Positions 16,917-23,681 of a stretch of 23,681 bases of DNA are shown here, in pieces. The DNA is taken from assembly GCA_964650975.1 (NCBI GenBank), contig CAZYWA010000052.1, positions 1 through 23,681 of the forward strand. The letters are read 5' to 3'. Under the pieces are notes generated by a model. The model was given only the letters and a program-made list of their open reading frames with translations. It had not been told where the DNA came from and did not search any database. Numbering within the stretch: the first letter of the stretch is position 1; each line of letters begins with the position of its first letter. This stretch comes from CAZYWA01 sp964650975 [NCBI: uncultured bacterium]. GTDB lineage: Bacteria > JADJOY01. The position numbers were made by a program, and so were the translations under genes.

Positions 16917-17185
16917 CCCGCAGCCCGCTCGAAGCTGACCAGGCGCCGGACGAGCGCGTTGTAGCGCGAATGCGCGCTGTCGGAACCGGATCGGGCGAGC
17001 CGCAAGTAGAGCTGGTGCTCGGGCGAGCGATCGAGCGGCAACGGATCCGGGACGTCGATACCAAGACCACGAAGACGGGGGCGTCCGATCGAAACGAGCA
17101 GAGCCGCGTCCGTTTCGCGCCGCTCCGCCAGATCCACGAGCCCCGCCTCGATCAGGTCCGCACCCGGCAAACCATCCCAATTCAT
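16904..17185 (-). CDS. Small partner protein of the nucleotidyltransferase, possible antitoxin
   Basis: 93 residues from ATG at 17185, stop TAG overlapping the nucleotidyltransferase start by 13 nt. Acidic helical N-terminus (LIEAGLVDLAERRETDAALL), a Pro-rich middle with PEHQLYLRLA, and a basic C-terminus ending in YNALVRRLVSFERAAG. I recognise no named domain and no helix-turn-helix. The fixed overlap and the first-gene position are those of antitoxins or target adaptors in nucleotidyltransferase modules. The ribosome binding site is weak. A small frame at 17182-17340 ends in an ATGA overlap with this start. Confidence 0.75.
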   Translation of the reverse strand: MNWDGLPGADLIEAGLVDLAERRETDAALLVSIGRPRLRGLGIDVPDPLPLDRSPEHQLYLRLARSGSDSAHSRYNALVRRLVSFERAAGCVR

Positions 17186-17340
17186 GTCCGCATCTTACTC
17201 GACTGCCACCAGCCGACGCAGTATGACGGCGATGCCGTGAACGTCATGTCCGGCTTCGTGTTTGCGTCGCGACCAGGGCTCATCGTGCTCGCCGTGGCGG
17301 CCGCAGATTTCCGAATCGAAATGCGGAGAAAACGGCCCAC
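17182..17340 (-). CDS. Possible 52-codon ORF ahead of the nucleotidyltransferase module
   Basis: Frame from GTG at 17340 to a TGA at 17184-17182 that overlaps the next ATG (ATGA). An inner ATG at 17278-17276 would give 33 residues ending SYCVGWWQSSKMRT. Third-position GC is lower than in neighbouring genes, and a competing frame covers the same bases, so this may be chance or a decayed gene end. Nothing else is evident in the 163-nt gap. Confidence 0.18.
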   Translation of the reverse strand: MGRFLRISIRKSAAATASTMSPGRDANTKPDMTFTASPSYCVGWWQSSKMRT

Positions 17341-17348
17341 TCTCGCTC

Positions 17349-17909
17349 TTATGAGGCGTCGAAAGGCCGCAGGCCTGCAGTTCCATGCGAGCGCGGGAGC
17401 TGGTATCGCCAGGCGTCGCGGAAGACCTCCCGCAAGAAGCCGGCGGTCTCAGTGCGGGCAACCAGGAAGACGAAGAGGGTCGCCAGTGCACCCACCAGCA
17501 CGGCGGCGCCAAACAGCTCTGATCCGGTGGCCCACGTGGCGACGCCCTGCTCCTGGCTGACCGCGATCACGAACCCGGCCAGCGAGGCGAGCCACGCGAG
17601 CAACACGCACGCCGTGACGTCCGCCCGATACGTGTTCGCGAGACCGCGCCGCGTCTCGCGCACCAGGAACTCACCCGACGTGACGAACGTGATGGGGCGA
17701 GCCAGCTCGACGGAGTAGCGGGTCACCCAGGGCATCACGTCGAGAACCGGCGCGCTGAACCGCACGAACGGGGTCTCCCTGCGAACCGACCGCCGGCTAC
17801 GTTCCAGCAGCCGGTGCACCAGCGCGGCCTCGATCTGCGCGGCCGTGAGACCGTGCGCCTGGCCGCGCGTCAGGTCGAGTCGGTCCGAAGCCGAAAACGG
17901 GAAGGTCAT
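17349..17909 (-). CDS. Two-helix membrane protein of unknown function
   Basis: 186 residues from ATG at 17909, stop TAA at 17349-17351. The N-terminal 90 residues are soluble, with a helical segment LTAAQIEAALVHRLLERSRR, then VRFSAPVLDVMPWVTRYSVEL. Two hydrophobic helices follow, near 102-117 (ACVLLAWLASLAGFVIAV) and 132-148 (LFGAAVLVGALATLFVFLV). A short basic/aromatic C-terminus ends the protein. I recognise no family. It is divergent from the trans-sulfuration enzyme gene with only 71 nt between them, so the two may share a control region. Confidence 0.72.
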   Translation of the reverse strand: MTFPFSASDRLDLTRGQAHGLTAAQIEAALVHRLLERSRRSVRRETPFVRFSAPVLDVMPWVTRYSVELARPITFVTSGEFLVRETRRGLANTYRADVTACVLLAWLASLAGFVIAVSQEQGVATWATGSELFGAAVLVGALATLFVFLVARTETAGFLREVFRDAWRYQLPRSHGTAGLRPFDAS

Positions 17910-17980
17910 CGCCGGGACGATAACGCGTGCGTGGTTAGGTTGAGCCCTAGCCAGGGTACGCTTCGCACCGGGAGGGTTCC

Positions 17981-19231
17981 ATGCCGCGACGCAGACGCAG
18001 CTCGGCCCCGTACCACGTTCGCCGGTCCACCGCGGTGCTCACCGCCGGCTTCGACCCGAGCCTCTCGGTCGGCTCGGCGCGGCCCGCGGTGTTTCGCTCG
18101 TCGACGTACGTGTTCTCGAGCCCGGAAGCGGCGGAGCGGGCGTTCGCGATCGCGCTGGGACGCGGCAAGCCGGCCGAAGGCGAGACGGTCGACCTCATCT
18201 ACTCGCGGCTCTCGCATCCCAACGCGGAGATCCTCGAGAAGCAGGTGGTACCGCTCGAGAGCGGCGCCGTGGACGCCGTGGTGTTCAACTCGGGGATGGC
18301 GGCGATCTCGACGCTGTTCCTCGCCGCGTGCGATCCGGGCACGAGCTTCGTCTATACAACGCCGCTTTACGGCGGGACGCAGCACCTCATCCATCAGGTC
18401 CTCGAGCCGCTGGGCCTGCGTGGTATCGCGGTGGCCGCCGGTGACACCAAGGGGTTGCGGACGGCGATCGCCAAGACGCCGCGCGTGCGCCTGGTGCTCA
18501 TCGAGACTCCCGCCAACCCCACCCTGCGGATGACCGACATCGCGGCGGCCGTGGAGGCCGCGGGCCGGCGCCGCGACCGACCGCCGGTCGCGGTCGACAA
18601 CACCTTCCTCGGCCCCACGTTCCAGCACCCGCTCGCTCTCGGCGCCGATCTCGCCGTCTATTCCGCCACCAAGTACCTCGCAGGCCACAGCGACATGCTG
18701 GGCGGAGTGATCCTGGGGACCGACCCGGAGCGCATCGACCGGCTGCGCGGTCTGCGGGCCCTTCTCGGCAACATCCTGCAGCCCGACGAATGCTGGATCC
18801 TCGACAGCCGGCTGCCCACCGTCGAGCTGCGCATGAACCGGCAGAGCAAGAACGCGCAGCGCATCGCCGAGGCGCTCGCGCGCCACCGCCGCGTCCGCAC
18901 CATGTTCTATCCGTCGCTCTTCCGCGACGCCGAACAAATCCGCATCCGCAACGCGCAGTGCGGATTTCCCGGCGGCGTGTTCTCGTTCGAGATCGACGGC
19001 GGCAAGGAAGACGCGTTCGATTTCCTGCGGCGCCTCCGGATCGCCCGCAACGCGGTGAGCCTGGGCGGCGTGGAGACGCTCACGTGCCATCCGGCGACCA
19101 CCACCCACTCGGAGCTCTCGGTGCAGGAGCGCCGCCACGCCGGCATCACCGATTCGCTGGTGCGGATCTCGGTGGGAATCGAGGACTGGCGGGATTTGCT
19201 GGCAGACTTCACGGCCGCGCTCGACGGGTGA
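17981..19231 (+). CDS. PLP-dependent Cys/Met metabolism (trans-sulfuration) enzyme
   Basis: 416 residues, fold-type I. Key residues: YSRLSHP (Tyr74) that contacts the cofactor phosphate of the partner subunit, NSGMAAIS (103-110), PLYGGT (128-133), Asp206 pairing with the PLP nitrogen, Schiff-base Lys231 in YSATKYLAGHSD, and Arg396 in RISVGIE for substrate carboxylate. This supports cystathionine gamma-synthase, beta/gamma-lyase or methionine gamma-lyase activity. The PLYGGT loop has Gly132 where methionine gamma-lyases carry a conserved Cys, which argues against that enzyme. ATG at 17981 has GGGAGG just upstream. No other sulfur genes are adjacent. A Pro/Arg N-tail precedes the fold. Conserved-loop hairpin copy 4 starts 30 nt after the stop. 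Confidence 0.92.
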   Translation: MPRRRRSSAPYHVRRSTAVLTAGFDPSLSVGSARPAVFRSSTYVFSSPEAAERAFAIALGRGKPAEGETVDLIYSRLSHPNAEILEKQVVPLESGAVDAVVFNSGMAAISTLFLAACDPGTSFVYTTPLYGGTQHLIHQVLEPLGLRGIAVAAGDTKGLRTAIAKTPRVRLVLIETPANPTLRMTDIAAAVEAAGRRRDRPPVAVDNTFLGPTFQHPLALGADLAVYSATKYLAGHSDMLGGVILGTDPERIDRLRGLRALLGNILQPDECWILDSRLPTVELRMNRQSKNAQRIAEALARHRRVRTMFYPSLFRDAEQIRIRNAQCGFPGGVFSFEIDGGKEDAFDFLRRLRIARNAVSLGGVETLTCHPATTTHSELSVQERRHAGITDSLVRISVGIEDWRDLLADFTAALDG

Positions 19232-19261
19232 CCAGCGGCTCCCTCGGCACGTTTCTGCGCT

Positions 19262-19344
19262 GCCCACCGAGGGACCGGTGGGCCTCCAGCCGGGAGCGAG
19301 CGGCTGGAGCGCGCGCGATCCATCGCGCGCGAGCGATCCATCGC
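19262..19344 (+). repeat. Conserved-loop hairpin, copy 4, within a three-hairpin element
   Basis: Hairpin 1: GCCCACCG (19262-19269), loop AGGGAC, CGGTGGGC (19276-19283). Hairpin 2: CTCCAGCCG (19284-19292), 8-base loop, CGGCTGGAG (19301-19309), nine perfect pairs. Hairpin 3: CGCGCGCG (19310-19317), loop ATCCAT, CGCGCGCG (19324-19331). A fourth mini-hairpin repeats GCGATCCATCGC (19333-19344). It starts 30 nt after the stop of the trans-sulfuration gene. The same order of hairpins, with changed bases, recurs at 22190-22265. Confidence 0.8.
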
Positions 19345-19363
19345 CGGGGTCGCAGGAACCTGC

Positions 19364-22291
19364 TCAGGGAATCGGTGGGACGAACGGGCAGGACGAGTCT
19401 TGCAGGCAGAGGTCGTCGGTGAGGGTCTTTCCCGCCGACGACACGAACAAGCCGATCTGGTTCTGTGACCACACCGCCCAGTCGATGGGCGCGTCGGGCG
19501 TCGAGAAGCCGATGAACTCGTGCTTGATGCCGCGCGGGAAGCGCACCGCGGCCACGCCACCCGGCACCGGGATCGGCGGCAACGGCCCGATCCCGCCGTT
19601 GTTGTGATCGAGGTCGTCGATGTCCCAGCGGTCGTCGTACGCGATCTCGCCGGTGGGCAGCATCACGTCGTGGGAAATCAGGATGTCGTTGATGCGCAGC
19701 GCGTTCGCTTGATCGCCGAAGTAGCCGGCGGCGCGCGCCAGCGCGATGTGGGTGTTGAACGGAACCGTGAAATCGCCGGGATCGCTGGTTTGGAGCATGG
19801 GCTTCGCTTGCACTCCCGGCAGCGGGTCCTGGAAGAGATGCGGCGCGTAATTGATGGGGTCGCCGGCCTCGAAGACCATCTGCGCGAGGCCGATGAAACG
19901 CCGCACGTCGGGCGTGTTGCGGCGGAAGCCCAGCCCCTCGTGACTCGACGTGATCGACGCCGTGACCGGCACGCCGTCGCTACCCACCAGCGTCACGTCG
20001 AGCGCGTCGCCCACGTCCGCCGGGATTCCCACCGCGAATCCGCCCGAGCTCTCGGCGGTGCCGCTTCGCTCCTCGCCGTTCGCGCGGTTCTTCACGGTCA
20101 CCACGGCGCCCGGTTTCGCCGGCAGTGTCGCGAGAGTGACCTTGGGGATCACCGTCGGGTCGCAACCCTCGTCGCCGGCTTGTTGCGCGGTGTCGTTGTT
20201 GAGGGTGATCGCGAACTGGCCGCCGTCGATCGGACAACCGACCACCACCGGGCCGATCACCTGCAGGAAGATGTCCTGGGTCACGAAACGCAGCCGCGAG
20301 CGCAGGATCAGGTCGGCGAAACCGCCGCCCGGCACCACCGGCGCGCCGGCCACGATCTTGGGCTCGACCGCGGTGGTGATGTTGGTGAGGATTCCGCCCA
20401 GCGACGTGCCCGACATGGCGAACGTGGCGCCCGGGCCGCCCAGATCGATGCGGCCGTCGCCGTTGAAGTCGCCGTCGAGCTCGTTCACGCCGTCGCCGTT
20501 CAGGTCGAACTGCGAGCGCTCGCCCAGATGCTCGAGCACCCGGATGAACTGCATCGTGTCGATCACCGTCTGACGGGTGGTGTCGCGAGTCTGGAACGCG
20601 TTGGCGCGGAAGAACGCGGCGCCCGAATCGGTGATGCCGTCGCCGTCCACGTCCACCGCGCGGCCCGTGACGCCGATCGCCTTGATCACGCCCACGTTGA
20701 AGAGCTTGTCCACCGCATCCTGGAGGTTGGTCACCGGACCGAGATCGATCCCGGTGAGCACGCCCAGCAGGTTCACGATCACCTGCGGCGGGATCGGCAG
20801 ACCGGCGGCCTCCGAGGCGAGGTCCTTGCGGGCGTCGGCGATGGCGTCGAACGGACCGTGGCCGACCGCGTCGATGGCCGCGACCGCGATCCCGAAGCGG
20901 CTCATGGTGTTCGCGAAGCCGACGCTCTCGAGCCGCGAGGTGTTCGAGCCATGCGCGTAGATGAGCACCGGGAACGGCGGATGGTGGTCCTTGGTCTCGC
21001 GCGGGATCGACAGCATGAAGGTCACGCGGTCGGGCTTGATGGTGCCCTCGCCGGTATCCGGATTCACGTCCATGACGTTGTCGGGCGTCTTGATGAAGCT
21101 CGGCGAAAGGAAGCTGCCGAACACGAAGTAGTCGACGCCGTCGACGCCGAAATTCGGAAACGTTCCAGGAGGCGAGAAGTTCTCGGCGGCGGACAAGATC
21201 GGCGACAAGAACTCCGATTGCAGGATGTACTTGTTGTCGGCCGGATCCTTGGGGATGCCGAGCAGCTTGAGCGAGCCGTCGCCGTCGGTGGTGATGTCGA
21301 GGTTCTCGATCAGGTCGATCTTGGGTGGGTAGTCCTTGGCGATCCGCGCCAGCGGTCCTTCACCGTCGAGGCCGCGGCGCGCGGTCTCGAGCAGGCTGGT
21401 CACCGACTGCGTGGTGAACGTCCACGCGAAGGCCCAGTGCGCGAGGGGCACGCCGAGGCGATCGAGAACGGGTAGCGCGGCGGCCAGGTCGTCGGTCTGG
21501 TCGAGGTGGTGGACGGACGCGAACGGCGAGCGGATCGGCTGGCCGTTCTTGCCGCGCAATCCGTCGGTGAGCACCACCGCGTAATGGCTGCGCTGTTCGA
21601 GCGGGAAGAGCGGCCGCACGATCAGTGTGTCGGTGGCGACTTCGTAGAAGTCCACCCATTCGCTGGTGCCGTCGCCGTTTCGGTCCGCGACGTTGTCGGG
21701 CGGAAAGACGTAGCCGGAGAGGTTCCGGTCGGGATCGAACGGGAAGAAATGGCTGGGATCGTCGCGCACCGGGAAGCTGCCGCCGCCCAGGTCGAGCGGC
21801 ATCGCCTGACCGTAGGCGCGCGACGCCGGGTCGACGTTCACCAGCCAGATGTTGGCCTGCGTCGCAGTGGAAAGATCGAGCGGAGCGTCGAAACGCAGTG
21901 TGATCGGCGCGAAGGTGCCGAAGCCGTCGAGCTCGTCGATGTGACGGCGGATGCCGCGCTCGAGCGCGGTGGGAGCTTCCTGGCTCAGATTGACGCGCAG
22001 GTGGGTGGGGCTCCGCTCGTCGAAGACCGTGGCGATGTCGTTGGGAAACGGCACTTCGGCGACCGGCTTCGCGTAGAGGTCCCACACGATCTCCGGGCCG
22101 GCGCCGGGAGGCGTCGCCTTGAGGCCGGCGGGACGGTTGTCGCTGCCGCAGGCGGCCGCGAGGACCACCAGCAGCGCGATCGAGACGCTGCCCACCGAGG
22201 GACCGGTGGGCCTCCAGGCGGAGCGATTCCTCGCCGTGTGGAGCGCGCGCGGTCCCTCGCGCGCGAGCGTTGGATCGGCCGAACCCACCAT
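19364..22291 (-). CDS. Lipase-like alpha/beta-hydrolase lipoprotein
   Basis: 975 residues from ATG at 22291, 5 nt after the barrel gene; an in-frame GTG at 22195 would give 943. A hydrophobic segment ends in a lipobox-like LAAAC (Cys48 in the long form), so it is probably lipid-anchored. The N-domain has PFPND (81-85) and an Ig-like fold, as in bacterial lipases with the Lipase_bact_N domain. The hydrolase domain shows the oxyanion strand LIYAHGSN (443-450), nucleophile elbow GTSLGG (Ser630) and likely His924 (GIKHEF). Acidic Ca-binding-type loops occur at DVDGDGITD (547-555) and DLNGDGVNELDGDFNGDGR (596-614). Substrate unknown; esters or polyesters are plausible. Two conserved-loop hairpins overlap its first 34 codons. 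Confidence 0.85.
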   Translation of the reverse strand: MVGSADPTLAREGPRALHTARNRSAWRPTGPSVGSVSIALLVVLAAACGSDNRPAGLKATPPGAGPEIVWDLYAKPVAEVPFPNDIATVFDERSPTHLRVNLSQEAPTALERGIRRHIDELDGFGTFAPITLRFDAPLDLSTATQANIWLVNVDPASRAYGQAMPLDLGGGSFPVRDDPSHFFPFDPDRNLSGYVFPPDNVADRNGDGTSEWVDFYEVATDTLIVRPLFPLEQRSHYAVVLTDGLRGKNGQPIRSPFASVHHLDQTDDLAAALPVLDRLGVPLAHWAFAWTFTTQSVTSLLETARRGLDGEGPLARIAKDYPPKIDLIENLDITTDGDGSLKLLGIPKDPADNKYILQSEFLSPILSAAENFSPPGTFPNFGVDGVDYFVFGSFLSPSFIKTPDNVMDVNPDTGEGTIKPDRVTFMLSIPRETKDHHPPFPVLIYAHGSNTSRLESVGFANTMSRFGIAVAAIDAVGHGPFDAIADARKDLASEAAGLPIPPQVIVNLLGVLTGIDLGPVTNLQDAVDKLFNVGVIKAIGVTGRAVDVDGDGITDSGAAFFRANAFQTRDTTRQTVIDTMQFIRVLEHLGERSQFDLNGDGVNELDGDFNGDGRIDLGGPGATFAMSGTSLGGILTNITTAVEPKIVAGAPVVPGGGFADLILRSRLRFVTQDIFLQVIGPVVVGCPIDGGQFAITLNNDTAQQAGDEGCDPTVIPKVTLATLPAKPGAVVTVKNRANGEERSGTAESSGGFAVGIPADVGDALDVTLVGSDGVPVTASITSSHEGLGFRRNTPDVRRFIGLAQMVFEAGDPINYAPHLFQDPLPGVQAKPMLQTSDPGDFTVPFNTHIALARAAGYFGDQANALRINDILISHDVMLPTGEIAYDDRWDIDDLDHNNGGIGPLPPIPVPGGVAAVRFPRGIKHEFIGFSTPDAPIDWAVWSQNQIGLFVSSAGKTLTDDLCLQDSSCPFVPPIP
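22190..22265 (+). repeat. Conserved-loop hairpins, copies 5 and 6, in a second three-hairpin element
   Basis: Hairpin 1 (22190-22211) is identical to copies 3 and 4, including the following CTCCA. Hairpin 2 (22212-22243) is closed by CTCCA/TGGAG with inner GGCG/CGCC. Hairpin 3 is CGCGCGCG (22244-22251), loop GTCCCT, CGCGCGCG (22258-22265). The layout matches 19262-19331 hairpin by hairpin. Read on the minus strand, hairpin 3 has loop AGGGAC and starts 31 nt after the barrel gene stop. Hairpin 1 contains the possible GTG start (22195) of the lipase gene in its stem. Confidence 0.8.
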
Positions 22292-22296
22292 GACGA

Positions 22297-23681
22297 TCAC
22301 CAGCTCGCCGTGATTCGACCCTGAACGAGCGCGATCGCATCCGGATTGGTGCCCGCCGAGTCGCGGAACGCCGCGCCCGGCCAGTAGCCACCAGCCTCGG
22401 CTCCGACGAACAGGTGCAGCATGTCGTCGCGGATCCGGTAGCCGAGCCCGCCGTCGATCTCGTAGCCCAGGTCGTGCTTTCCCGGCGCTCCGCCCACGTA
22501 ATTCCGCGGCGTGCCCCCGGCCACGAAGCTCTCGAACGGATCGACGACGTCCTCGAGCGTCTGCGCCCACAGGAATCCGAGCTTCGCTTCCCAGCCCTCG
22601 TCGCGCGCCGCGCGCCAGGTGACGCGCGGATTCAAGTACACGGCGTTGGTGACGCCGCCGCGCGTCTCGACCAGATAGGCGCCCGGCGTGGGGCTGCCCA
22701 CCAGCGCCGGATCGCCGAGGTTGAACTTGCTCGCCGCGGTGAGCGCCGCGAGGTACTCCTCGAACATGATGAGCCCGACGTTGAAGTCGGGATCGAACGT
22801 GAAGCCGCGCACCCGGTCGTCGAACGGGTTGCCGTCGCCCGACGCGTAGCCGCCGTCGAGCAAGAGATCGAGCTCGTCGCTCGACCAGCCGCCCGAGAGC
22901 GCCGCGCCGCTCTCCAGCACGTCGGCCTGCTTGGGGCTGGCGGGCGTCGCCACGAGCTGGGTGTTGCCCGCGGCGACCACACCCTCGCCGTCGAGCATCC
23001 ACGAGCCCGCGTGCAGGCTCAGATAGACGTCGACCAGATCGATGCGGGTGTTGGTGTCGCGCTGGTTTCGCTGCTCGCGAAACACGTCGTAAAGACCGAC
23101 GATCGCGCCGTCCTGGCCGGGGGCGCGGCCCGCGAAGAGCGCGGAGATGATGTAGTTCCAGGCGTGATCCTGCCAGCCATGGCGCGTGAGGTCGTCTTCG
23201 ACCGGACGATCGACCGCCGCCGCGAGCACCAGCGGATGGAGTGGCGAATCGGCCGACGGAGCCCAGCGCACCGCGACGCGATCGACGATGTCGCCGTAGC
23301 GCTTGTCGCCGAACGGCGCCTCGCCGGTGCCGTCGTTCGCCACGATGCCGAGCCCCCACTTGCTGCCCTGCCGTCCCGCGCGCACCACCACGGTGCCGAG
23401 CGCCGCCTCGCCGTAGAGGTGGCGGAGCTGGGCGACATCGACGTGGTCGTCACGGATCGCGCGCTCGGGCGGAGTGTCGCCGCCGATCACTCCCGTCGCG
23501 AGGTCCGCCTCGGCCACCAGCCGCGCCACCGCGAGCGGGCCCAGGTCGGCTCTCCAGGCGATCGACGGATCGAGCCGCAACCGGTCCTCCAGCCAATCGG
23601 AGTCCGGCTGCTGCGCGTTGGCGATGAGCGCCGGGTCGACCGGCTGAAGTGCCGTCAGGTACGTGAGACGCAGCCGCCACT
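22297..23681 (-). CDS. Outer-membrane beta-barrel protein, N-terminus beyond window
   Basis: 460 residues visible; the frame is open to the right edge, so the start and any signal peptide are outside. It is rich in alternating polar/hydrophobic strands with Gly and aromatic residues (for example AALGTVVVRAGRQGSKWGLG), lacks long hydrophobic helices, and ends GRITASW with a terminal aromatic residue, the usual signal for barrel insertion by the BAM complex. A porin or exporter-type barrel is likely; I cannot name the family. The lipase-like lipoprotein follows 5 nt downstream if its ATG at 22291 is used, so the two are probably one transcript and may work together at the cell surface. Confidence 0.8.
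   Translation of the reverse strand, partial: WRLRLTYLTALQPVDPALIANAQQPDSDWLEDRLRLDPSIAWRADLGPLAVARLVAEADLATGVIGGDTPPERAIRDDHVDVAQLRHLYGEAALGTVVVRAGRQGSKWGLGIVANDGTGEAPFGDKRYGDIVDRVAVRWAPSADSPLHPLVLAAAVDRPVEDDLTRHGWQDHAWNYIISALFAGRAPGQDGAIVGLYDVFREQRNQRDTNTRIDLVDVYLSLHAGSWMLDGEGVVAAGNTQLVATPASPKQADVLESGAALSGGWSSDELDLLLDGGYASGDGNPFDDRVRGFTFDPDFNVGLIMFEEYLAALTAASKFNLGDPALVGSPTPGAYLVETRGGVTNAVYLNPRVTWRAARDEGWEAKLGFLWAQTLEDVVDPFESFVAGGTPRNYVGGAPGKHDLGYEIDGGLGYRIRDDMLHLFVGAEAGGYWPGAAFRDSAGTNPDAIALVQGRITASW

Noticed and set aside
17195-17512. 105-codon minus-strand frame ending before the nucleotidyltransferase partner
   Set aside because: Its first half is a shadow of the membrane protein gene; the rest has no recognisable domain.

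Overview
The window is very GC-rich DNA from a Gram-negative bacterium. It encodes an outer-membrane beta-barrel, a lipobox lipoprotein, a type II/IV pseudopilin, a chemoreceptor and a sigma-54 enhancer-binding protein. A zinc-ribbon/HEAT Ser/Thr kinase, a phasin-like protein and a carotenoid oxygenase sit close together, which suggests an uncultured Myxococcota, Desulfobacterota or Binatota-type lineage. That placement is an inference from gene content only. There are 19 credible protein genes, two of them cut by the window edges. I saw no rRNA, tRNA, CRISPR array, transposase or phage gene. Most other long open frames are antisense or off-frame shadows caused by the GC content.

Layout. 1-593 (-): edge-truncated two-helix membrane protein. 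884-2341 (+): carotenoid oxygenase. 2477-5206 (-): Ser/Thr kinase with zinc ribbon and HEAT repeats, divergent from 5337-6335 (+), an HSL-type esterase that may be leaderless. 12210-6379 (-): a tight five-gene run of pseudopilin, chemoreceptor, family-2 glycosyltransferase, O-methyltransferase and Asp/Glu racemase, with gaps of only 15-32 nt. A textbook sigma-54 promoter core (GGCAC-N5-TTGC) lies just ahead of the pseudopilin gene, and a single-module enhancer-binding protein (12460-13494, -) is directly upstream, preceded by a phasin-like protein (13571-13933, -). 14280-14714 (+): Hsp20 chaperone, divergent from the phasin gene. 14715-15058: several strong hairpins. 15059-16111 (-): HtrA-type protease without a visible signal peptide. 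16374-17185 (-): overlapping nucleotidyltransferase and partner gene, resembling a toxin-antitoxin module. 17349-17909 (-): two-helix membrane protein. 17981-19231 (+): PLP-dependent trans-sulfuration enzyme. 19364-23681 (-): large lipase-like lipoprotein behind an outer-membrane beta-barrel gene.

Two things stand out. First, the regulator, sigma-54 promoter and five-gene run look like one inducible unit in which a pilin-like protein and a chemoreceptor are co-expressed with a small glycosyl/methyl/racemase tailoring set. Second, I find six hairpins with the same six-base loop (AGGGAC on one strand, GTCCCT on the other) closed by C-G pairs. Their stems differ in sequence but stay complementary, and five of the six start 5-31 nt after a stop codon. 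This looks like an undescribed dispersed 3'-end element with compensatory stem changes. Two copies sit at the 5' end of the lipase gene, where they blur its start codon and signal peptide.
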